This document shows positions 53,090 through 62,773 of a DNA stretch of 64,000 nucleotides, in pieces. The notes beneath the pieces are model-generated. The model saw nothing but the letters and a program-made list of their open reading frames with translations. It was not told the origin of the DNA and made no database searches. This DNA comes from Torymus aiolomorphi (taxonomy: Eukaryota > Arthropoda > Insecta > Hymenoptera > Torymidae): positions 47,119,083 to 47,183,082 of the forward strand of contig CM070874.1 in assembly GCA_036365515.1 (NCBI GenBank). Direction: 5' to 3'. The translations under genes were made by a program, and so were the position numbers. Every line of letters starts with the position of its first letter. The stretch's first letter is position 1.

Positions 53090-53884
53090 AATCACAAAGT
53101 ATTTGTCCGAAAATCAAATAATTCGAACTATTTCTGAATACGTAGTTTTTGTCATTTAAAAACGATGCAAGTAATAGGTAAAAAAAAATAGAAAGGTTAG
53201 GAGGTTAAGTGTTATGTACGTTATTTTTATGTAAGAAGAAAAACTTATTTGAAACGGATTCCAGCGACTCCGAAAATCAGCAACCTTGGCATTTTCTATG
53301 AAGCCGATTTTCATTAATTCAGTTTGCTCTTTCATATCAATGAACTCCGCTATTATTTAGCGAGAAAATTTTATTGTGGGCTAACATCAAAATTCTATCT
53401 ATAGAAAGACTATCAACCAATAGTCGTTGTTATGGTAACAAACTAGTATTGCTGAGCAGTTTCAAGCGACAGCATAATTTGCTTGACTGAATTTTCGATT
53501 GACTTGTAGTGTTTTATACTATCTACTTCATCATTATAGCAGCCAAAATCAACATCTGGGGTAGTATAACAAAGATTGTAGATTTGCGAAGTCACAGATA
53601 TCCATTTCAGATAAGTTTCCTCTTCTTACTAAAAAGGCGTACACGTAACTTAACCTCCTAACCTTTCTATTTTTTACTTTTTACTTGCACCGTTTTTAAC
53701 CTTTAGGAGACGGGAAAATCTGTGTACAGGTGAAGAACAATGTCAAGTCCATTCGAGGTACCTAACCCGTATACGGGTTTTCCCGTTCTCTAAAGGTTAA
53801 ATGATAAAAACTACGTACTCAGAAATAGTTTAAATTATATGATTTTGGGACAAATACTTTGTGAGATTTTTTAATTTTTCTTTT
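53090..53884. repeat. Palindromic centre of the foldback
   Basis: CACAAAGTATTTGTCC, AGGTTAGGAGGTTAAGT and other blocks return inverted at 53,645-53,880. The loop is about 53,210-53,625. No coding signal. Confidence 0.6.
53695..53802. mobile_element. Small palindromic insertion
   Basis: AACCTTTAGGAGACGGGAAAA at the left and the inverse (TTTTCCCGTTCTCTAAAGGTT) at the right, present in only one of the two foldback arms (the other reads GATGCAAGTAAT...GTCATTTAAAAAC without it). About 105 bp. Confidence 0.55.
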
Positions 53885-54519
53885 TCAGATATTGAAATAA
53901 ACGGTATTCCCGATCTGTGCAGCTATGCTCTGAGGTGGGAAATTACGAGTCCGCTGCCGTGTCGGTTCTTGGTAAAGGTGATTGGAGGCTCGCCGGCTGC
54001 CAGGTTGCGTCGGTCATCCCGCTGTCGCCGAAGGAGTATTCTCGTCATTCCCTGGGTGATGGCTGCTCTGCTCTCTCTCCAAATTGCGGACTCATACTTC
54101 TTATTTAGCTGAACTTTCGCATAAATTTTACAGAAGTTTCGCAGAACTCCGAAATGCCGGGATCTCCGCTGTTGTTCCGCTTGTCAATCCGGTCGTCGCG
54201 GATGTCGAGGACTGCTGCGGAACTGTGGGCTACAACGCCTGTTGGGGATGGCGCTGGAGGGCTGCGTTGGCTGCAACACCCGGCGTCTCTTCTGCTCTTT
54301 CTCTCTTGCTCTGGAACTAGCGGCTACCCGATACTCTGTATCTTAGTATCTCTATGTCTCTGTACCTCTGTCCTTCTCTGTATCTCTATCTCTTTCTGTA
54401 TTTCTGTCTCTCTTCTGATCTTTACCCCTCTCGGTACCTCTGTCTCTCTCCGAATATCTCCGAATATAATATATTTTATCGGGTTTTTTTGTAGGATGTT
54501 TTCTGCAGAATTTCCTGGG

Positions 54520-54975
54520 GGATTGCCCGCAGAACTCTGCATAGAATTATCTGCAGACATATTTATATATCTGCAGATACTTGTACTGGATTACCTATAG
54601 GATTTTCTGCATGAATCTTAACATGATTTTCTTAAAAAATCTGTACATGATTTTCTGCAGGATTTCCTGCATGAATCTTCACACTATTTTCCGCAAACAT
54701 CTGTACAGAATTTCCTGCAGGATTTTCTGCAGGATTTTCTGTAGGATTTTCTGCAGGATTTCCTGCATTTATCTTCACATGATTTTCCTTAAACATCTGT
54801 AAGGATTTCCTGCAGGATTTTCAGCAAGCATTCCTGCAGGAATCGTGCAAAATCATGTATGATATTATGCAGAACTTCCTGTATAATTTTCTATAAGATT
54901 GTCTACAAGATTTCATGCAGGATACCTACAGGATTTCCTTCACAATTTTCTACAGGATTTCCTCTAGGAATTTTT
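54520..54975. repeat. Degenerate CCTGCAGGATTTTCTGCAGG repeats, right arm
   Basis: Mirror image of the left-arm array. Many CTGCAGGATTT(T/C) words with variable spacing. Spurious Cys/Ile/Phe-rich frames result. Confidence 0.75.
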
Positions 54976-54985
54976 CATAAGGGTA

Positions 54986-55620
54986 AGCTCACAGGATCGG
55001 ATAATTACCAGGACTGGGCGATATCGACGCAAGCATATCTTGAAATGGAGGACTTATAGAAAATCATTGATGCACCCACATCCGATGAACTGAACATAAC
55101 ATCCGCAAACAACATTCAAACGCGTTCGCGCATTATAATGACTGTAATTGCTGATGTGCGTAATCATTTTAATATAACGGACACTGCGAAACAAATATGG
55201 GATAAGATTAAGGCCGTTTATAATGACGGAGCTCTCTGCAATATATGCAATAGATGACCGCACTACCGCTGAGGAACAATGCCGTGAAACGTCTCCGCGC
55301 TCATGGCGTAGAAATATCGGATCAACTTGTGGGAATGATACTGCTAATGCCCGATGATTATTACCGCCTCACGCAAATGGCTCTCAGAAACGCAGTTCCC
55401 AAAATAACGACGGAGTTGACAAAGAAAAGCATACTTGAGGAAGCAGCACAACGAGAAACCGCTCAATCACGCGAGGCTCATGGTTTGTATTCCCGAACAC
55501 AAAAAAAAAATTCTTGGCACACAAGCAATAGTTATGCGCGTTCCAAATCTGGTAAAAAAATCAAAATGCCATTTGTGCCATAGACATGGACTACGCAAAG
55601 GACTGTAAAATGAAACACAA
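54986..55620 (+). pseudogene. Copia element gag, broken
   Basis: Reads KLTGSDNYQDWAISTQAYLE, typical of the start of insect Copia gag. It then has a stop (MEDL-stop), DAPTSDELN and HFNITDTAKQIWDKIKAVYN. After a frameshift near 55,240 it continues HGVEISDQLVGMILLMPDDY. The CCHC knuckle (CHLCHRHG...DC) is split by a one-base indel near 55,597. The N-terminus is displaced by the foldback. Confidence 0.8.
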
Positions 55621-56217
55621 GTTCACAAAAGCCGCATGCGCAATGAATGAAGGTGAATCAGACGAAGATGATGACACAGATGATGATAATAACGAGGTAC
55701 AGCCATTTGCAAATTTATGTGTGTTCATCAGCTTTATCGCAACAAATAGGGAGTCTCATAACCTAAAATCATTATATTCGCTCTGGATTATCGACTCAGG
55801 TGCGTCGAGGCATATGTGTGCAGACAAATCTAGATTTATTAACTTTCGTCCAAGCGACATCAAAAATGTCTCCATGGCCAATTCCAATAGGATACTTGTT
55901 ACAGGTGAAGATGATGTCACCGTTAAATGCACAACACCTGATGGATTTTGTGAAGTATTGCTTACTAAAACTTTATGTGTACCAGAGATTGCTTGTAACC
56001 TAGTCTCAATTAGTAATATGACTAAAAATGGTGCACATGTTTCATTTAAAGATAATTATTGTTCAGTAAAAAATTCAAACAAACAACTTGTTATGCCAGC
56101 AGTACAAATAAGTAATGGAATTTATAAAATAAACATATCAGATAATTCTAGTAAAAAGAAGGCATCTTATAATAATCAACCAGCTGCTTTTTATCAGCAA
56201 CCACGAGTACAGCAAAT
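55621..56217 (+). pseudogene. Copia protease region
   Basis: An acidic linker (EGESDEDDDTDDDNN) followed by LYSLWIIDSGASRHM, the D-S-G active site of Copia proteases. Then VTGEDDVTVKCTTPDGF, CVPEIACNLVSISNMT. This part of the frame is intact for about 200 codons. Confidence 0.85.
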
Positions 56218-57017
56218 ATGTTCACCTGGCATCGCCGACTAGCTCATCTAAACTACCAATCACTCTCCCAACTAGTAAATCATGCAGAAGAGATTTATAT
56301 CTCGGACAAGACAAAACAGTTCTGCGAAGCTTGTATTCGTGGCAAACTAATAAAAAGCCCATTTCCACCATCGTATAAACGGGCTAGTGCTATTTTAGAA
56401 CTATTACACACCGATCTGTGCGAGATAAACCCAACATTTGTAGAGGATCATAGATACTTTATGATGGTATATGATGACTATTCTAGAATGATCTTTGCCT
56501 TCCTTCTAAAAAATAGAAATCTGATTTTGCTGAGTCCTTGGAGCAGTTTATCATCTTTGCTCAAAATCAAACTGAAAAAAACGTAAAAGCCATCAGAAGT
56601 GATAATGGCACAGAATATGTCAACATGCGATTTAATAACTTCATAAAGAAATTAGGTATTCAACATCAAACAACTGTCTTAGTCAATTCCCGATCAAATG
56701 TTCGTGCAGAAAGAGCAAATAGAATCTTACAAGAAAAGGCCCGCTGCATGTTAGCTGACTCACATCTCGATAAAAAGTTTTGGTCTGAAGCAATTGCAAC
56801 TGCAGCTTATTTGTCGAATAGATAGCCAAAACTCACACTCAATGATAAGACGTCTTATAAATTATGGTATGATCATAAACCTAATCTTTCCAATTTGAGG
56901 ATCTTTGACTGCAGAGCTTATACTCACGTGCCAATTTAAAGATCGCCAGAAATTCGACAATAAATCAGCAGATTGCGTTTTTGTTGGATATTGTACAGAT
57001 TATAAAACTTATAAGTT
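56218..57017 (+). pseudogene. Copia integrase, broken
   Basis: GAG-pre-integrase/HHCC region (TWHRRLAHLNYQSL, FCEACIRGK) and the core with LELLHTDLCEI (first Asp). After a frameshift near 56,540 it continues RSDNGTEYVN (second Asp), then RAERANRILQEKARCMLADS with the catalytic glutamate. A stop follows at LSNR-stop (56,823-56,825), and the C-terminal part is interrupted by several stops before the frame of 57,018. Confidence 0.85.
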
Positions 57018-58000
57018 ATGGCACTTAAAAAGAGTAAATTTATTCTAAGTAGGGATGTCGTCTTCTACGAAGACTTGAATACTCAAAGTCAGAAGTCAGC
57101 AGTTATGTTACCATTAAGCAACAAACTACCTCATTCTGATGACAGCAATAGCTCTAGTGATAGCAGCGATTTTGAAGATGCAAGCTCAAAAGCCATTGAC
57201 GAGTCTCTTTTATCAAAATCTCTAAATAGGGAAGTGATTGATAAAATTAACTCTAATGAAACCTGCTCTCAAAGAAAAATTCAAGCTACACCAGTAAGAA
57301 GATCAAAAAGGACAAAAAGATCACTCGCAAGACTTTTAGATTATAAATGTGCGATGACAACACAAGAACCAGACTTAACCGAACTCAAAACTTACAAACA
57401 AGCTCTCTCATGTGCAAACGCTGAAGACTGGCAGGATGCCATAGAGTCCGAGTATAACTTAATTCTATCCTATGATACATGGGAACTTGTAGATCGACCC
57501 AATCAAACTACTGTCATTGGCATCAAATGGGTATATAAACTTAAACAAACATCTGATGGCAATATCACATTTAAAGCAAAACTTGTAGCTGAGGGCTTTA
57601 AACAAATTGAAGGTATAGATTATCAGGACATCTTCTCTCCAGTGGTCAGGTATTCTACAATGAGAATGCTCTTCGCATGCGCTGTACAAAATGATCTAAA
57701 AATAAGACATTCAGATGTTGTGACAGCCTTTTTACATAGTAAAATAGACGAAAAGAGGTCTATATAGCACAACCAGTTGGTTTCATCAGTCCTGGAAAAG
57801 AAAACAAAGTATGCAAACTAAAGAAGGCCATCTATGGTCTAAAACAGGCCAGTAGAACCTGGTATACAAAACTTGAATCAATCCTCAAATCTATAGATCT
57901 TATTAAATCTAAAAATGATTCATGCCTGTACAACCTACAAACAAAAGAAGGTCACCGATTAATTCTTATAGTATTTGTGGATAATAACATAATAGCTTTC
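57018..58000 (+). pseudogene. Copia reverse transcriptase, catalytic box altered
   Basis: Ser/Asp-rich linker, then EDWQDAIESEYNLIL, TTVIGIKWVYKLK, GIDYQDIFSPVVRYSTMRML and DVVTAFLHSKID. A frame break is at 57,767, continuing AQPVGFISPGKE, KLKKAIYGLKQASRTWYTK and the active-site box FVDNN, where the second Asp of VDD is Asn. This alone would abolish polymerase activity. Confidence 0.85.
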
Positions 58001-58680
58001 TATAATCAAGAAAGTATCATGACCTGGTTCATTTCTACTCCACAAAAGAAGATTACAATAAAAGACTTAGGTCCAATCAAAAAGGTCCTAGGCATCAACA
58101 TCACAAGAGACGAACAAAATGAAACTATCAAACTACATCAAGAAGACTATATACAAAAAATGTTAAAAGAATCCAATATGGATGACAACACCACCTGTTC
58201 TAAGCCCATTATACCAAGATCAAATCTTCAGCCTGACTTCACACAAAAAACTCCAGAAGAAATACAACACCTCAAGAAAATTCCATATCAAAATGCTGTT
58301 GGTTCACTAATGTATTTGCTGCAAGCCACAAGACGGGATATAGCCTATGCCGTAAGTTTTTTGAGTAGATTCAATACCTCGTACAATCTGCCTCACTGGG
58401 AAGCAGTAAAAAATCTTCTTCGATACATCAAAGGAACATCTCAGTTTAGCCTAACATTCTCCAAAGCCAGCGCCAGTAATGTATTTGGATACTGTGATAC
58501 CAGCTATGCATTAGACACGCCTGACTACAGATCAGTGTCAGGATATGTGTTCTTGATGCAGGGAAGTGTAATAAGCTGGCGATCAAGAAAGCAACCAACT
58601 AGAGCTAAATCGAGTACTGAAGCAGAACTTCAGTCTTTGTCAGATGCACTTCGGCTAAGAAAAATGCGACGGTGTACCTA
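58001..58680 (+). pseudogene. Copia RNase H, truncated
   Basis: Continues from RT through IKDLGPIKKVLGINI, PYQNAVGSLMYLLQATRRDI and AVSFLSRFN to RNase H (VFGYCDTSYALDTPDYRSVS, then QPTRAKSSTEAELQSLSDA with the conserved glutamate). The frame ends at a TAG (58,679-58,681), where sequence similarity to Copia also ends. The last helix and 3' LTR are missing. Confidence 0.85.
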
Positions 58681-58681
58681 G

Positions 58682-58787
58682 GCGATGAACGCTGAGCCCG
58701 AGCACCCGTAAATAAAATAATTATTAACCTCCTCTCTCTTCCTCTCGCTCTCTCTCGACACATTCAACGTCCAAAAGGAGATTCCGC
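58682..58787. other. Short spacer
   Basis: CT-rich sequence between the broken Copia and the next LTR. Nothing recognised. Confidence 0.4.
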
Positions 58788-59049
58788 TGTGACGTCGTAC
58801 ACCTGGGCAAGCTACGATGCTAAAAAGGTTGGGAAGGGTAATTGCGCAAAATAAGTACTCAAACAATAATTCAAACTAATTCTCAGTTTATTCAAGTAAA
58901 ACTCACTCTCACTTTCACTCTCTATTCTCAACGCTAACTCCCTCGTACTCACTCTGTCCACCCGCCGAAAGGCGCCGCCGCAAGCACGCGCATTCGCGCG
59001 ACCGGAATCGTCGCCCCGCTGCTCCGCCGGTTTGTTGTTCTCTATTTGA

Positions 59050-59113
<64 letters not shown>

Positions 59114-59603
59114 CTCTTCTCAATGCCTTCCTCTCGTCCTGCTGCTTGGCACCGCTCTCTCCGCCGTCATCACTCACTTTTCCCTGCTGCTTCGCACCAC
59201 TCTCCTCGTCGTTGTCACTTACTCTCTGCTGCTTTACACCGCTCTTCTCGTCGACGTCCTTCTTTCCCGCACACCAAAATCTCTCTGACAAAAACCGCTC
59301 GCGCGCGTCTCTGCTCTCATGTCTTTCCGTCTCTCTCTCCACTATCGATTCTCCGCGCGTTGGTAACTCGCAACCTTCCCTCGTGGCCGCATCGACGGTT
59401 GCCTGTGAGGGATTTGGACACCCACTTTCTCCTCGTTCCAGGAAAGGAAGGGATAGGAGAGATAAATGAGAATCGGAGAGTAACAGTAACAGAGAGGTTT
59501 TATTTAAGTATTGGAGTATAGGCTGCTTCTCGCCGAGCGCAACATGGCTGCTTCCTCCACTCTTCGGAATTAGAGTGAGAGGGAAGATCGCAGTCCCTAC
59601 ACA
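58788..59603 (-). repeat. 3' LTR of a further retrotransposon (minus strand)
   Basis: Bounded by TGTGACGTCG and CCCTACACA. On the minus strand it starts TGTGTAGGGACTGCG directly after a purine tract CTCGGGGGGAG. It contains a CT/GA microsatellite. The long minus-strand open frame with an (ER)n run across it is compositional. No second copy is in the window, so the LTR call rests on the TG..CA ends and the purine tract. Confidence 0.5.
59047..59111. repeat. (CT)n microsatellite
   Basis: About 32 CT units with one interruption, inside the LTR. Confidence 0.95.
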
Positions 59604-59829
59604 CTCCCCCCGAGTGCCAACGAAGTACATATAAAAATATGAATGTAAATACAAACCAAGAATGTCACTGAAAATCACAGTTGCGTTACGCTTTGATTGC
59701 AGAAGCAAAAGATATTTTCTTTCTTGCATAGGTTTTTAATACTGGTCGATCAACGGTGGTGGGCTGATTGCCGTTTGAATCACCACCGAGAGGTACTTCA
59801 GGAAGATTATCTGAGATCATGTAAGGTAA
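59604..59829 (-). pseudogene. 3' internal end of that retrotransposon
   Basis: A polypurine tract (59,604-59,613 on the minus strand), preceded by a short frame reading EVPLGGDSNGNQPTTVD and RPVLKTYARKKI before a stop. It may be the C-terminal tail of a pol protein. Too short for a firm family call. Confidence 0.35.
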
Positions 59830-60788
59830 AAGACCGTATTATGAATCAATGTCCGTATTTATGAATCACCAAAAAAAACTAAATTTTGGAAATAATTATT
59901 GTTTATGTTATCAAACAAAAATTATGTTCATAAGCATAAGTTCTAAATGCATAAATATATAAATTTCTATGTAATTCCGAAGCGTTTAATATCTAAAAAA
60001 AAATAATAAAGAGTTTGCACATGAAGGTTATGTAGACAACACTGTATATAACATGTTATTTGAAAAGAAGCAGTAAGAGCACTTGACTAGTTAGTTTACA
60101 TATTGTAAGGAAATTAAATCATTTCACAATATGTTATTTAACTTATTTAAAAGCTTATGAGTTGTAGATTATAAATACATAGTAATTTAAGTATTAATTA
60201 TCACAAATTTAATTGAATTCAATAAATTATTGAGCTGATTCATAATACGAACATTTGTTTTCGGCAGTACGTATTTATGGTTCAATGCTTGACGTGATCC
60301 ATCAATTGGGACTACCTTGTCCCGATTTCTGGATCACCCTTTTCGGCATTATTTAATGATAAAAGCTGTTGTATTTTAAACTTTTTACTCTAATAATAAA
60401 GTAATCTTTGTTCCTCAGCTTTATTTCCATTCATGAAACTTAGAAAACGAATATTAATCTAAATTATAAATGATGCGACAGAACCTCAAAAGAATGTCAC
60501 GACTGATTTTGATTCCTCCGCATGAGAGGTTCTAAATTCACTTTCTCCAGTCTTTTGAGATTATGTTTTATGATTTTTAGTAAAGGTTTTAACCAAAGTA
60601 TATTCGTTTTATATCTCTGATTGACTATCGTAATACCGAGGAATAGAGATTGCTCAATTATTAGCATAAAAAGTTTAAAGTAAAAGTTTTATTCAATAAA
60701 TAGTGTATAAAAGAGTGATCCATTAATCGGGACAAATTTTATGGGTCACTGAGACATACCCTTCCACGCTGATCCATAATACGGTCTT
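59830..60788. mobile_element. 960-bp TIR element (AAGACCGTATTATGAATCA)
   Basis: Terminal inverted repeats AAGACCGTATTATGAATCA and the inverse of AAGACCGTATTATGGATCAG. The interior is AT-rich and contains two related blocks, TGATCCATCAATTGGGAC near 60,295 and TGATCCATTAATCGGGAC near 60,717. No ORF. Target duplication not clear. Confidence 0.6.
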
Positions 60789-60911
60789 GAAGATCAGCCT
60801 CTTATTTTGTTTAATTTATTATATTTTTAATATGATTTTGCTTAAACAAAAAGTTTTTTTCACTTCTAACATATAGAAGAACAAAAGGGTGCAATAAAAT
60901 CTGACCCTTAC
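60789..60911. other. AT-rich spacer
   Basis: No feature recognised between the TIR element and the BEL/Pao LTR. Confidence 0.5.
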
Positions 60912-61222
60912 TGTTGGCGATCCAGCGCCTCGACCCGCGAGACGCTGACGTCACCAAGCCTTAAAAGGCAATATACGGTGCGCAGCCAATGAGCGCCCTC
61001 CACGCGGTCCTCTCCCGCCGCCCCTCCATCTAAAAGCACGCCGCCGACTCATCATCAGGCGCCGGCCGGCGACAGTTCACGCGCGACGGCCAGAGAGAAG
61101 AGACAGCAATACCTGTACGCCACGCGGCACTACGGCCATCCAATAAACCATCAATTTCTCCACACGAAAGTCTTTTCATTATTTTGAACCTCCAGTCCAC
61201 GATCCATCCATTCAACACTACA
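60912..61222 (+). repeat. 5' LTR of a BEL/Pao retrotransposon
   Basis: About 311 bp from TGTTGGCGATCCAGCG to TTCAACACTACA, followed within a few bases by TTTGGTCCTTCGAGCCGG, a primer-site-like sequence common after BEL/Pao LTRs. The 3' LTR is beyond the window. Confidence 0.65.
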
Positions 61223-61226
61223 AAAC

Positions 61227-61245
61227 ATTTGGTCCTTCGAGCCGG
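61227..61245 (+). promoter_or_regulatory. Candidate primer-binding site of the BEL/Pao element
   Basis: TTTGGTCCTTCGAGCCGG directly downstream of the LTR. The word TGGTCCTTCGAGCCGG recurs in insect Pao-type elements in this position (recognised from memory, not tested). Confidence 0.5.
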
Positions 61246-61574
61246 ATCGTGAGGAGAACGACATCGACATGGCCACGCCGAAGAAACTTGCTCCTATCTT
61301 CTATCCTCACTCTCGAGTGGTTTAGAGATAGTCATTTTTCTCCCATACAGGTACGCATCAAAAGTGTTCGTGGTCGTGAGTGCCGTAACAGTCGCGTGCT
61401 CTAGCATGCCGACTTCGCGCGTACGTTGCTGTCTCTCTCTCTTTCGTTAATTCGCCGTCGTGTGTACTCGGAAGCCACCTTCTAAGGCTTCCTAGGGGAA
61501 ATAGCACATTCAATTGCTATTTTCCCCATTTCTAAAAACGCCTTGGAGTGCGTCGCTATCGACTCCAAGACGTT

Positions 61575-61711
61575 GCCAAGAGCGTGCGCTGTAAAGCCAG
61601 CTCTAGAGTCACCGCGCTCGTACGGTGACCGGCAGCCATTTTGTCTTGTAGCCAAGAGCGTGCGCTGTAAAGCCAGCTCTCGAGTCACCGCGTTCGTACG
61701 GTGACCGGCAG
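61575..61711. repeat. 76-bp tandem repeat in the BEL/Pao leader
   Basis: Two near-identical units starting GCCAAGAGCGTGCGCTG and ending GTACGGTGACCGGCAG, at 61,575 and 61,651. Confidence 0.85.
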
Positions 61712-61774
61712 ATATCAAGACACGGACAACCAGCGTGCATTGTACACGCACGGGGTCCACAGCATTCAAGGCAC

Positions 61775-61900
61775 GGAGTACCCGCGTGGCGCCTACACGC
61801 TACGGGGCTCACGCCACTCAAGTCAAGGAGTACCCGCGTGGCGCCTACACGCTACGGGGCTCACACCAGTCAAATCACGGATTACCCACGTGGAGCCTGC
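61775..61900. repeat. 52-bp tandem repeat in the BEL/Pao leader
   Basis: Units begin GGAGTACCCGCGTGGCGCC at 61,775 and 61,827 and, diverged, GGATTACCCACGTGGAGCC at 61,879. An open frame across them reflects the repeat, with no conserved domain. Confidence 0.85.
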
Positions 61901-62773
61901 TCGCTGCCACTGCATCAAGCCGCGCGGCGCTCGCCGTGCATTTAGCCAGCTTTCCACGAGGGAAGGAGAGACGTATACAAGAAGACGAAGAACAGGGCGC
62001 GCTACGTCCAGGACATCGAATACGTCTTCACCAAGAGGATTAGGAGGTGGACGAGTCCATCATTCGCCACAGGGGCGCGTTTCAACAGAGCGAAGCGGTG
62101 CTCGGACGAGTCCATCTTATTCGCATCTATCGTCGATCCGATTGCGCTTGGATACTTCGTCCTAACTTGGACACACGTATCGTTCCAATTTGTTTATTTA
62201 AAAATACTTTTCAACTATTGTCTAGTCAAATTAGTGCTTTTTTTCATTTAATGAAAATTTAAATTTAATTTGAGATTAATACAATTTGATTGAGTTTGAG
62301 TTTATTTAAATTTAATTTGTAATATTTAACTAGTCTTGAGGAAATTGAATGCAATTATTTGGCCTAGCAAATACTTATGTTAATTGACCTTGCAGTTTAT
62401 CACTGCCTGCTGATGCATCGTCTCGTCTCCAAATTCGACTGCTGATCTACACCTGGATTCATTTCTGATTCCGTTGCTGACTTCGCTGCATGGTTGCTGA
62501 ATTCAACGTCGGCAGTTCCTTATCTTCAAGCAGTCAACGTTACGGATCATCAGCTGATTCCACGTGGGAAGTTAACACACGCAGTCAACGTTGCGACTTC
62601 AAGCGTATCTACACGTCCACACTAGCATAAGTATCATAACCTAGTTTAAGATTTAGTTGTAGTAACTCTCACTATTCCTTCTCTCACTCTCGAGTGGTTA
62701 AGGATAGTTAACTAATCTTAGTTCACATTGTTAAGTCAAGTTCTGCCGCAAAATCTAATTATTTGATTTCAAA
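61901..62773 (+). other. Untranslated leader of the BEL/Pao element
   Basis: Non-coding up to the gag ATG. The sequence CTCACTCTCGAGTGGTTxAG, then GATAGT, near 61,305 recurs near 62,690. No other structure seen. Confidence 0.5.

Larger units (their letters stand above)
49242..54983. mobile_element. 5.7-kb foldback element with CCTGCAG-rich arms, TA target duplication
   Basis: Ends CCCTCATGATAAATTCCTA and the inverse of CCCTTATGAAAAATTCCTA, flanked by TA (49,240-49,241 and 54,984-54,985). The inverted arms extend about 1.2 kb: first the CCTGCAG repeat zone, then a GC-richer zone (CTGTTGTTCCGC, GGTGGCGATCCG-like, CGCTGCCGTC). The inner arms are interrupted by the Penelope element. It lies inside the Copia element. 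Confidence 0.7.

Noticed and set aside
57130..57150. CTGATGA hammerhead-like core word in the Copia linker
   Set aside because: There is no GAAA partner with pairing stems at the proper distance. It is coding sequence.
58812..59729. 305-codon minus-strand frame with an (ER)n run
   Set aside because: It crosses an LTR and its CT microsatellite and shows no domain. Chance openness of GA/CT-rich DNA explains it.
61701..62165. 154-codon Arg/Thr/Ser-rich frame
   Set aside because: It is produced by the 52-bp tandem repeats of the BEL/Pao leader, with no family motif.
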